A stretch of 64,000 nucleotides of DNA from Bryoerythrophyllum caledonicum. Taxonomy: Eukaryota; Streptophyta; Bryopsida; Pottiales; Pottiaceae. Position numbers and translations under genes: made by a program. Shown piece by piece: positions 34,360-44,700 of this stretch (the stretch's first letter is position 1; each line of letters starts with the position of its first letter). The DNA lies in the NCBI GenBank assembly GCA_963971425.1, contig OZ020525.1, forward strand, positions 9,407,560 to 9,471,559, written 5' to 3'. The notes under the pieces are model-generated. The model had not been told where the DNA came from, did no database searches, and saw only the letters and a program-made list of their open reading frames with translations.

Positions 34360-34442
34360 TTATTGGACGGACAACAGCCTCTACCGGACGGACAGCCGGA
34401 CGGACAGACACTACCGGACGGACGGACGGCCGAACAACCCTG
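34360..34442 (-). repeat. hAT right terminus with GGACGG subterminal motifs
   Basis: GGACGGAC is repeated about six times, ending ACAACCCTG at 34442. The exact 8-bp duplication GTAGTGGA follows at 34443-34450. Confidence 0.85.
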
Positions 34443-35230
34443 GTAGTGGATAGCAAATGTAGGTTTTGGGATTACAATTTTAGATGGGCTGGACGTTGCC
34501 ATGATTGGACTTTGTTTCAAAATTCAGATATTGGAAAGAAAGTTATGAAAGGTGAGCTATTACCTTATAAACTTATGGGTGACGCCACATATCCAATGAG
34601 ACCATGGTTCTATTCTCCTTTCAAAGGTGAAAAAGAAGGATTATCTAGATCAAAGGCGCATTGGAATTTCATTTAGTCTTCTACAAGAATGGCTATAAAG
34701 AGAGCCTTTGGTATACTCAAAGGGAGGTGGAGGATATTATTGAAGAGGATTGATATGCCTCTTCAACATGTACCAAATATGGTAACCACTTGCATTTGCC
34801 TTCCAAACTTCTGTATAATACATAAAGACAAGTTTGATGATGAATGGGCAAAAGAAGAAAGAGAATTATGCACATGGAAAGTACAAACCAGCTAGGGCAT
34901 TTGGAGAGTACGGATATTTATATGGCAACTACACAGGCTGCAAAGGAGATACCTGAAAATGGACGATGTTGAAGCAGGAAGACTGCAAATTGAAGACATT
35001 GAAGAGACCATGGTGAATGACATTGAAGTTATACACAAAGATGAAGATCCAAGTACGGAGGTAGTTGAAACAAGAAAGGACAAGGAAGCTAGGATAAAAA
35101 ACATGCTCGTGCAAGCTACACAAGTGCATAAATTACTAGCTCAGTCTTTCTGGGAAGCACATTTGAGAATGGAAGGAAAAATTCTCTTCCCTCGTGACCT
35201 TGATGCATCTAATTCAGCGGAAGAGTACAT

Positions 35231-36550
35231 CTAAAGCTTATCTATAAGCCTATCCATCTGTCGTTCTACATTTTCTAGTATAGCATTGGTTTTCTCAAAA
35301 TTCTTTACCATGACCGAACTCTTTCCCGCCATCTGCATAAACACTCCGTAACATTGATCTTGAAAATTCTTCTTGTCCACCTTTGTTGTTGGAGTTTGAG
35401 ATGGAGTCGGAGTTGGAGTGTCACTTGAACTTGGATGCTTCTCAATATCCGTGGTGCTATCTCTAACACTAGCTGAATCATTAGCGGAGGTTGTCACATG
35501 CTTCTTTACCGTACCAATTTGATGCCACCATTGATCAAAAGAGTCGTAGAACTTACATGCGTGCCAATTTGACCCTGAAATTCCATTCGCCACCTTGTCT
35601 TCCTTGTATAACTTATACAAGCTGTTGAATTTTTTCTTGCAATCCTCGGCTGTTCGATTTAGGCGAGTAATCACCGCAATCAAATCGGCATGTAACTTCA
35701 ACCAAGTATCCACACCTGCACATCAGTTACGTAAGTTGAAAACGTCAAAGAAAATGTGATTTGGGCTTGTTTAGGCCTCTAAACAATGAATTAATCAAAA
35801 ATTAAAGCAATGGTTTTTTGTATAAAAAGACATTCTTAGTTGTCATGGACATGAAGAGAGAAGGAAGGTTGATTTGGAGACCATCCAAAGAGATCCCCCT
35901 CGCGGGTGCGAGGTGGAAGGATCAAGCCCTAGCACCAACGCCATCATCCTCACTGGCATGGATAGGCCGCCGTTCGGTGGGGGGAAAGGGGGGCACCTGG
36001 CACCGACTAAAGGCCAAATCTGAAATATGATTTTTTTTGGTTTTTTTGTTTAAAAAATCACACACGCAAAAATCATACCTCGTTTCTTTGCGTTCTTCAG
36101 AAATTCGGATTCAATCTCGCCACGCAATGAAATTATAGTCTCCACATCGACATCCTTCCAATTTTTTGAGTTGAAGTCTTCATCTTCCTCCTTCTCTTTC
36201 TTCACAATTTTCTTGCGAGGCTTCTTCACAGCTCCTGCTCCTTTCTTCTTTGGAGCTACAATCTCTACATCCTCCTCCTCTTCAATCTCTTGAGCGGCCT
36301 TTCTCTTTGCATGAGGTGCAAACATACCCATAATCAATGGTGGTGGTGGAGGAATAGGAGTTCTAGGAGGCCGTTGAAAAAAATCAGGGATTTCTACACT
36401 ACCTCTATGTTCTTCTAAAGAACTAGGAAAGGGCTGAAAAGCATGAGCTTTGGCACTTTCATACCTTTGCATCAACTTGTATCCACTCATCTCTAAAGAC
36501 CCCTCCATCCTATCCCTAAAAATGGCAGCAACAATTCGACAACCCACCAA
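35231..36550 (-). CDS. Harbinger Myb/SANT-like DNA-binding protein, two exons
   Basis: Exon 1 is 36550-36079 (donor GTATGA) and exon 2 is 35715-35231 (acceptor TGCAG); the join keeps the frame in ..KNAKKRG|VDTWLKLHADL. The trihelix/Myb-like region spans the join: NWKDVDVETIISLRGEIESEF, then LNRTAEDCKKKFNSLYKLYK. N-terminally there is a proline-rich stretch and an acidic then basic segment (KKPRKKIVKKEK, likely nuclear signal). The C-terminus is a probable coiled coil (NAILENVERQMDRLIDKL). In PIF/Harbinger elements this second protein brings the transposase to the nucleus and the TIRs. No break is visible, in contrast to the transposase. Confidence 0.8.
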
Positions 36551-36919
36551 AAAAATTGTAGTTCAAGGCACAAAAATAAAAAAGAGAGACGAAGAGAAAG
36601 GGGGAGATGAAAAGAAGACGAGGCCAAAAGAGCCTTTTGAGATTTCTCTAAAATCCAATGGATATGATTTGTTGAAAAATATTATATTTTGTTTAAAAAA
36701 GTTTTTTTTATTGAAATCTGACATTGGCCCCTAGGCCAAGAATTGGCCTTCCATTCTTGGTGCACCCAATTCACGAAGCTCGGGCCATGTCAGATCATGG
36801 TTTTTTAGAATAAAAAATTCTGACAACCAAGTTGGCCCGGCCTCTAGGTGTAAAGGGCTTCGGGCCAATTTCAACCTTTCGGCCAATCCGAAGTGAGGAT
36901 TTCAGGCCTCTTACACAAC

Positions 36920-36952
36920 GAATTGGCCCGGCCTCTAGGTGTAAAGCGGCCC
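36920..36952 (-). repeat. Harbinger TIR, right
   Basis: Exact inverse of 21169-21201; followed by TTA at 36953-36955. Confidence 0.92.
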
Positions 36953-37059
36953 TTAGGCCTTGTTAAATAGCGATGAAGCTTGCATTTGAGCATCATCCAA
37001 AGACATTCAATCATGTTGATATCTAAGATTGTGGAGGCCATGACACAAAAGGTTACCTT

Positions 37060-37852
37060 AACTCTTTAGTGCCCAGGTCATGTTTCTCCAAAAGCCAAGA
37101 TATGTGCTGATTTTTTTCTTTGGAATAACTTTGATGGAAATAGAATGCCCAATTTTAGAACCCAATCTTACAAAATTGAACTTAAACAATGACTTAAACT
37201 TTGGGAAAAATTTGCACAACATCCAATGGATGATGGAATAGATTATAGTGTTTAAAGTTACTCTATATTGGTGATGAAAATTGTGGACTTTGGAGGGTAT
37301 ACTACTCTATCCACCAATAGATTCTTGCAAGAATTTTTTACTTTGGAATAAAAGAGGTTGACATGTGCACATGTTGATAGCTTTGCATAGACATATCATA
37401 TTTGAAGAAAACATTTGTGCATGATTATTGATGATTTTTTTAATTTTGTCTCCTTGATTCTAAACAAAAGTGTTCCAAACTTATACAAATTAGAATGGAA
37501 GTTTTGTATGCAATGAGAGAGGTCAAGAATCACAAAATAATGAAGAATATCCTAAAGACCAATTTCAATCATAATTTAAGACCATCATGATTTTGCATGT
37601 ATATAAAATACAACATAATATGCCGCATGGGAATCATTGTATTTAATATATTTGATGTGTTTTGTATTGTATCCCTAGCTTTTCCATGAGTTCTATAACT
37701 CCAAATTGTGATTTAATTTTTGCATAGTGTTCATCAAAATGTATGCAAATCTGTACTTCAAGCTTTGCAACCTAATTCCTCATGGATATCATGCAAATTG
37801 AGGTTTTAGTACTTTAGAGTATGATTTTGGGTCTCGTATGCACCAAAGGGTT
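37060..37852 (-). mobile_element. MITE copy inside mariner transposase
   Basis: It starts AACTCTTTAGTGC and ends GCACCAAAGGGTT, imperfect inverted repeats. Its whole length aligns, in reverse, with 54585-55361. It has no coding capacity. It separates QHNND.. from ..LDINMIECLW of the mariner gene. No clear target duplication is seen. Confidence 0.8.
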
Positions 37853-38540
37853 CACAACCACTCTTTTGTTGTCTTTGTTGTATGGTTAGATCATTATTAT
37901 GTTGGAACAATCTTGCCAGGTTGAAGACAAACTTGGCAAACCTACCATAGAATTTGGTCTTTAAAATTTGATGATAGACATGTTGATTCATTCTTCCTTC
38001 TACATGAAAAATCAAACTAGGGTCTATTGCACTTTTACATCTCCAAACCATAAAGAAACCTCCACTATGCTTCACAATTTTTTAGCCTATATAGTTTGTA
38101 GGACCTTCTTGAACTAGAGCTCAACACCATATAGTTTATTCGTACCAAATTGAATGATCTTTGTCTCATTTGAGAAGATTACTCTCTTCCAATCCTAAAT
38201 TGTCCAATTCTTTTAAGTTTCAACAAATTCTAAGATGATAGAATTTATTTTTTCTTCTGAAGAAGTGGATTTTTCTTCTTCATATGTGCTTGCAAATTTT
38301 CCAGGTTTAGTGTACGTTTCATTATTTGCACAATAACATCACAACCAAATTATTGCTTAACTATTCTAGTTGCAATAGTAGCAATCTCATGGCCTTTTGT
38401 TGTAACTACAGTTACAGATGTCCTCTTTAAAGACTATAATCTTATGTGGTAGGATTGGCTAGTTCTTGTTGATTTTTAATTGTATAAATACACTATCCCT
38501 TCTTGAGCAGCAAGATGACATTGTTCTGTTTGTTAAGAAA

Positions 38541-38939
38541 TAATGGCATGTCTTGTGTTGACAATCAAGCGGGCAAGCACAACAAAATGTAGGGCAGATA
38601 ATGATACTCAATTGTCACTAGCAACACTCACTGAAAGTACTCATTGGTTCTTGATTCCAAACTCAATATATAACATGTAGACATGAGAGTCCATAACCAA
38701 TTCGTTTGAAGGTTGTCATTTAAAAATTTCATATCTCATACATTTGTCACAATCATAGAAAGTTGCTATAATATTTCCTACTACACTTATGATGTCTTTC
38801 AAGTGGCCTTTGTCGTGCAACAAATGCTCATTAATATGGTTGAGAATCTTGTTTAAATATCATGTTTACATAGGGGGACGCTCAAGTTGATGTGATGTAT
38901 AGTGGGGTGACGCTCAAAATTGCTTTATTGCATTTTGAA
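38541..38939. other. Stretch without recognised gene
   Basis: AT-rich flank of mariner copy 2. GGGGACGCTCAAG and GGGTGACGCTCAAA at about 38875 and 38914 are a short repeat. Nothing else is seen. Confidence 0.35.
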
Positions 38940-40165
38940 ATTTCACTATTGCCAACTTTGACACCCTTTCAAGGGCTGAAATATTGTTATTTTACCATGA
39001 ATGTTTTAGCACAAGATCACCTCTATGTTAATAACATGTGTACCAAAAATCAAGGCAAAAGATTTACATTAAAAAGGATATTTGAAATCTACTAACATGT
39101 GTAGTTGTGAGCCATTCTCTACTACAAACTTTGACTCCCTCCCTAGGGCTGATTTGTTTTTAGTTTATTGTGAATGTTTTGGCACAAGATCATCTCTATG
39201 TTTATAACATGTGTACGAGATTTCAAGGCTAGAAGATGAACCAGAAAAAAGATATTGAAAATTGTTTCTCATAGTTAAACATGTTGGTTGATTTTGAAAA
39301 TCATTTTTTGTATTCATCTTCTAGCCTTAAAATTTGACACAAATGTTATCAATGTATGGGTGATCTTGCGCCACATATTTCAAGGTAGAATACAAAATTC
39401 AGTCCCAGAGAAGGCGCCAAAGTTGGCTATAGTGAAATGGTTTCCTCGATTGTTTCTTACAACTACACGTTGGTAGATTTTTTTCTTTTTCTTTCTTTGT
39501 GGATCTCTTCGACTTGAAATTAAAAGCACATGAAATCAACATAGAGGTGGTCTCACGTCAAAATCTCATGGGCAAAACTAAAAAATTCAATCCTTGGGAG
39601 GGTGTTAAATTTGGAAGCAATTGAATGTTTTTCACAACCACATATGTTGGTAGATTTTTGAAAAACTTTTGTTATGTAAATATTTTGGCCTTATAATTTG
39701 GCATACATGTAATTAACATAGAGGTGGTTTCATGTCTAAAATTTCATGGGAAAAATAAAACAAATTCAATCCTTGGGAGTGTGTCAAAGTTGACAAGAAT
39801 AAAAAAATTCTCACAACTACACATGTTGGTAGATTTTGATTATTTTTTTTGTGTGGATCTTTTGGACTTAATTATTTTTGCACATGTAGCTCACATAAGG
39901 AAGTTCTCATGCCAAAAATTCCATGGGAAAAAAAACATTTCAATTCTTGTAAGGATGTCAAAGTTGGCAGCTATGAAACTATTCTCATAGCTACACAATG
40001 TGTAGGTAGATTTTGAATATATATTTTTTGTATACATCATTTGGCCTTGAAATTTGGCACACATTTTTCAATATTGAGACGATCTTGTGCCAAAAATTTC
40101 ATGATAAGCTTTTAGCCCTCAGGACGGTGTCAAAGTTGGCAACAATGAAATTACTTTCCCTAGGA
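38940..40165. repeat. Satellite of about 170-bp units with a strand switch
   Basis: Diverged units share TTGGCACAAGATCA-like, CAAAGTTGGCAA-like and ACATGTTGGTAGATTTT-like blocks. About two units (38940-39245) run in one orientation and about five (39300-40165) in the other. No gene. Confidence 0.7.
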
Positions 40166-41717
40166 ATGTAAAAAACGCCATTTTGAGCATTAGCCCACTG
40201 TACAATATGTACAATTCTAGTATGGTGAATACTATTGATTTTAGATTATCTTTGTTGATCCCTAAAGGACCAAAAGTCCCTAGGTAGGCTTTTGTAAATC
40301 TTGAGTACGTACAAATCTTTTGTAAATGCCCATGATTGCAATTTATATTTCCAATCTTTGAAATTCTGCGTAAAGATATGAGAAGATAAGAGCTATGTGG
40401 AGGTTTAATTTCTATTCCCATTTAGCTTGTAGATTTTTTTATACCATTTTAAAAGTATCAAGGCATGCACACTGGGCAACTCCAAAATTTTTTACTACAA
40501 TTCTCTTTTGGATATGAGATACTTTTATACAAGTACTAAGCTACAATATTTAATTGAGATTTCCAAAAATAAACATTCCATAGTGTAAATCTTGAATAAA
40601 ATCTAAGACGACTCAAAATTACATCATTTGGGAAAGGCGCTAGTATTCATCGATGACTTTGATGAATACTAGAAAGGCAGACTCAAAATGATTATAGTTA
40701 CACTCATCCCTCATATAAGTTGTAGCTAAGTATAGTGCTCGTGGATGGGTCTTGTAAGAAAATAGTAGAGGTTGAAATGTAGTTTAAAATTAGCAGAGGA
40801 CTTGATAATTTTAACCTAATGAACACCTCTATGCACATCAACAAACGTTATAGATTAAGGTTATGACATAGTAGATTATGTTATTTAGTGTAAGCCTTAT
40901 TAAAAACAAAATCTTATAATAATTTTAAACTTAGAACAATTGGCTAGCATGCTAATTACAATAATTTGTAGTAACATCAAATCTAAAAAATTAGTGTAAG
41001 AGCCTGAGACATGGTCAAAATTGTACTAAATCTAGGATCTGCGATATATGAGATAATCAGAGTAATTATTCATGTGATATTAAGTACTATTGGTTCTAAA
41101 ATTATCCAAGGAATGTATCACACACTAACGTGGGATGCAATGTCAATGTGTGTATCTAAATGTTTGAGTTGTTTTTTGAGTGTCGTTTTGGATGCGCAAT
41201 GTTTAAATAAGGTTCAAAGTATAATAAGGTCTAAAATAAAGTTTGATCATGAGTTTTATGATTTAGCAAATACAGACCATGAGTCCTCTAAGAATTATTT
41301 TATATTTTAAAAGTTTTTATATTTATCTCTTTTCTTCTTTCGTACGCAGACCAAGTAGGAGCGGAGATTGAGGAATGTGGGTGCTTGATCAGCTGGTGGA
41401 CCTGACAGTGATTCTTCGTTCTTCGTTCTTTCTTCGCTTGTGAGCTGTGGCAGGAGCTTGTGAGGCTACATCGACGGATTCAGCTAAAGCGAGACTCAGA
41501 AACCAGAGAGAAAAAAAACTGCTGAGCAACCTTGAGAGTTTTTTTTATAAATTGACAAAGCTGAGGCTCTTCTAGGGCGATAAAACCGTAAGCTTTCTAA
41601 GGTTTGAACCATAAGATTCAAGCCAACTTTAGGTGTGGAGCCGCAACAAATAATTACATCCATGACGAATTTCTATCGTTACATAGGCACTTGAAGCCAA
41701 GCGCAAGATGGGATTCC
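40166..41717. other. Intergenic stretch and probable 3' flank of PIR
   Basis: AT-rich and without a recognised gene. A hairpin CTAGTATTCATC / GATGAATACTAG lies at about 40640-40672. The less AT-rich 41340-41717 probably contains the PIR 3' untranslated region. Confidence 0.4.
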
Positions 41718-44700
41718 CTACACCTGTGGCAGTGTGATATATACTGAAGGTGTAACGGGGTGCTTGATCCGATGCACCAATGTGCCATTTGGCTTGATCA
41801 TCGATGCGAGCTTGTCCTCTTGTGGGGCTCGTGCCCGTAGTAACGAGAACACGTGGCTATTCAACCTCCGGGCCCTCCTTGCGTTCTCCAGAAACGCCGT
41901 CACCTCCTTTAAAAGCAAATCAAAAGAACTATAATTATTGAGTCGCACTAACTTCAGCATATTGTGAACATATGAATCAATCATGTGCGGAACGAGTCAT
42001 TTAGGTTTTTTTTAGAGAAAACGATTCATGACCATGAAGGTACCGGAGACATCCCATCACTTATCGCAAAATATCAGCTGAAAGACAATGCTCTTAGTTG
42101 CTTACAATAGAGTATGACGTCGTTCCCTTTGCCATCATTTCGATGTATGCCAGGGATGTAGGTAATGTATCAGACTCAGCCACAGCAAGCACGTGGTACG
42201 AAAAGTCGAGAAGCTCGAACCGAGTCTCCTGACCCAAAAGATAGACAATCGTACAACCCGCCCAGGCCACTCCATCACCATAACGTTCCTGAAAACTGTC
42301 GCCTTCAGTTGGAGACTGCTGATTCTGGGCCTGCAGAAATGAAATACCACTACTCTAATGAGTACAAATATCTCTCTCGCATTGCATAAAAGTCCACATG
42401 CACTCTAAATATATTGTCTTCTGTATTTGAGTGAAAAAACCATGACAAAATCTTTGTGAACTTACAGGGAGTGATGCTTGTAAACCTGGCGATAGTCCTT
42501 GCAAGTTGTGCTGTAATGGAGTAGTGCAACTGATTTAGTATTTATCCGGTTCACTGTCAACGTCCTCTATGGAAACATGATAGCTGAAGGTTGATAGAGA
42601 TGACTAGAATCTAATTCTAGGCCCTCAATAACGACACAATAAATTCGAAACGTTTGCATGAGACACAAGAATCAGCTATGTAAGCAGGTAAGTCTAAGAA
42701 AATTGCAAGAGTCCAAGCGAAGTCTACATTACCCCCAGTATTGAGCTCACTCGATTCTAATCACAAAAAGGAGGCAGATGTACTTACAAACTGGAAACCA
42801 CTATATATTCGATAATACTCTCTTGATGTGGTAATTTCAATCAGGCCCGTCTTGGATGGCTGATCCCATTTTTCCCTCACTCTAGCCAGCACTGCTCCAA
42901 GGTATGCCAATGTGTAGTCCAAAATGCTACCGGTTTGTAAATTGTTCATGTACAAAATATCTGCACAAACAAAGATATGAACAATTTTATGATCCTCATA
43001 TCGGAAACATCTGCTTCAATGTGAAGTGGTGGTTCTGTTAGTTTTCCTTCTGACCCATACTGGTCATCCTTAACGTCATTAGTAACTTCAAGAAAAAAGT
43101 CTTCCAAGAACATTCAAAACAAAATCATAAACACGATACCTGCAACTTGCGCCTGCTTTGCCATCGTAACAAAAGCGTTAGGGTTGGCACAATTCGGGTT
43201 TGAAACAACTTCATCGGTTGCTTGCTTGAATATGCTGACCAAAGGACTGAAATTGTCGTCAGCTAGCAGCTGTTGCAACTGACCCTCCTTGTTGGGAACA
43301 ACACCCAACCAAGGAACTACTTGCATGAAGTGCACTGTTTCGACTTGCCTCTGCAGAGCCAAATCGATGTCACTGATTAATGGACACTCGTAGTGCAAAT
43401 TTTAAAAAGTTCTTCAGCACTACGCGGCGGTTCGCAATATCCCCTCTTCATATTGCGCATTACTAGGGTTGGATGAGTAGCTGGAGTTGCCACAGAAGGT
43501 TGTTAATACTTATATTCGTTAAGATTCACATCCTTTGGAGATACTAGTAGTCCCCAAAGTCATTTTAGAGAAAATTAACAGTTACTTGCGAGTCTTACCA
43601 TAGCCGTGTCAAGTAGGCTCATCCAGAAAACCAAGCTTCCTATTTCTTTCAAATTCTGTAGCATCTCATTGAAACCATCATATGCAGATGCCCATTGTAG
43701 CTGCTCCGAGAAATTCCGCAGGCAACCTGCCACCCAAAAGAATGATTGCCATGAGCTCTGGTTTCTCCCAGGACGGGTTATTTCGCTTCTCAGGACGAAA
43801 GTGAAAACATACTCAAATTATTCACTTTCACGTTTTATCGTCCACAACCACATATACTGGTCATATGTTTACAACGCAAACAAGAACTCATTCTCTACTG
43901 AGTCTTATGACCAGAAAAGTAGTCCTTGATCTTGATAAACCATTTGACTGGAAAAAAATTACCTTCCACTCCCCAATCATGAGAGGGTATCGCAATGGCT
44001 TTTGGCATGCTGTTACGCAAATCTTCTATCCCCGACTCCATATTTGACACCTGAATGAACGGCAGATTATCCATGAACACCTTTTCACGGGATGCCCTCA
44101 CAAATAATAAAAACAGACAATCTAAACAGGGAACTAGGTATGAAAATGTTGGTATCAAGTAAGTTTAGTCCACTAATCAACCCAGTCAGCCCATTATTTA
44201 TCTCTCATACAGGGACTGCATTCAGACAGATAACATACTAACCACAGCCGTCACCCTATATCTAAACCATAAGTTCATTATGAGTTCTGCGCCATAAACG
44301 CGAGAATTTGGATCGAAGGAACCCAACGCTAACGACAAGATTTCCTTATGCACTTCAAAAAAAGTGTCTACAGATACGGACCTTCTGAGATAAGTTGTCC
44401 AGCAGGGCACGGACAAGCCATGGAAGTGATCTCGATCCCAACAACTTGACGAGCGCAAACATGTGGGGTAACCCAAAAAACTTGTTGTGCAAGTCCGCCA
44501 TTTGGGCGTGAGCAACATTGAGATCCTGAAAAATAACACAAATTATCACCCACCACCGAACAAATACAAAGAATCTTCACCAAAACCACATAAATAAATC
44601 TGTCCAGAAATACGTCATGTAATATGATAGAAACTTACTGGAGTACCACAGAGGAAAATGGGATCAGCCTGTGGATTCGGTGGTCTCCGCACAGATCGCT

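Larger units (their letters stand above)
22094..34442 (-). mobile_element. Large hAT element with accessory genes (about 12.35 kb)
   Basis: Left end TAGGGTTGT, right end ACAACCCTG (inverse CAGGGTTGT), flanked by the exact 8-bp duplication GTAGTGGA. The T/C difference at the outermost base is also seen in Ac. GGACGGAC motifs are repeated inside both ends. Contents on the minus strand, right to left: RING-extended WCHL gene (33779-31339), second WCHL gene (30928-30169), first WCHL gene (28969-28043), hAT transposase (about 27600-22966). GC-rich arrays stand at the 5' side of each gene and near the left end. 200 bases are unknown (33836-34035). Most hAT elements are 2-5 kb with one gene, so the cargo is unusual. 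Transposase looks broken in this copy. Confidence 0.9.
21399..34895 (+). pseudogene. PIF/Harbinger transposase (HARBI1-like DDE), split by hAT
   Basis: Left part about 21399-22093: the helix-turn-helix region LPETFDYLCGILSPSL..CAETYGIHESTTS and the first catalytic D in VIGAVDGSHIP. Right part about 34443-34895: FRWAGRCHDWTLFQNSDIG, second D in LMGDATYPM, then MAIKRAFGILKGRWRIL. The third catalytic residue, E in the family motif VERAFG, is K here. A stop stands in HFIstopSS just before it, and the left part needs frame changes. Removing the hAT and one copy of its 8-bp duplication restores the frame ..GVVDSKCRFW, so the gene was read through here before the insertion. Non-functional. Confidence 0.85.
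21169..36952. mobile_element. PIF/Harbinger element, complete ends, carrying a nested hAT
   Basis: 33-bp terminal inverted repeats, identical at both ends (starting GGGCCGCTTTACACC), lie at 21169-21201 and 36920-36952 and are flanked by TTA. Without the nested hAT and its extra 8 bp the element is about 3.4 kb. It has the two genes typical of the superfamily: a DDE transposase (plus strand, split at 22093/34443) and a Myb/SANT-like protein (minus strand, 35231-36550). A second, partial copy of the terminal motif stands at about 36831-36865. Perfect TIRs suggest recent movement, while the transposase is already damaged. Confidence 0.92.
20830..38540 (-). mobile_element. Tc1/mariner element (copy 2) split by Harbinger, hAT and MITE
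   Basis: The transposase reads on the minus strand in pieces at about 38540-37853, 37059-36956 and 21165-21027. Between them lie a MITE (37060-37852) and the Harbinger element (21169-36952). The pieces fit together as one protein, with RYLTRP at the Harbinger right edge and the C-terminus at its left edge. Own element ends could not be fixed; the outer limits are estimates. Confidence 0.7.
21027..38540 (-). pseudogene. Tc1/mariner transposase (copy 2), disrupted
   Basis: N-terminal helix-turn-helix region near 38410 (TKGHEIATIATRIVKQ). Then WKRVIFSNETKIIQFGTNKL, where the catalytic D of SDE is N. Then SGGFFMVW and VEGRMNQHVYHQILKTKFYG (37806-38075) and QHNND, where the usual QHDND aspartate is N. 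The DLNPIE region appears as LDINMIECLW near 37010, and the C-terminus YEKLYESMPCQIRAVI ends at 21027. Besides the two insertions it has internal stops, so it is long dead. Confidence 0.75.

Noticed and set aside
42430-42560. Possible extra PIR exon between the last three exons
   Set aside because: Phases of the flanking exons fit directly and the translation here has no similarity to PIR.
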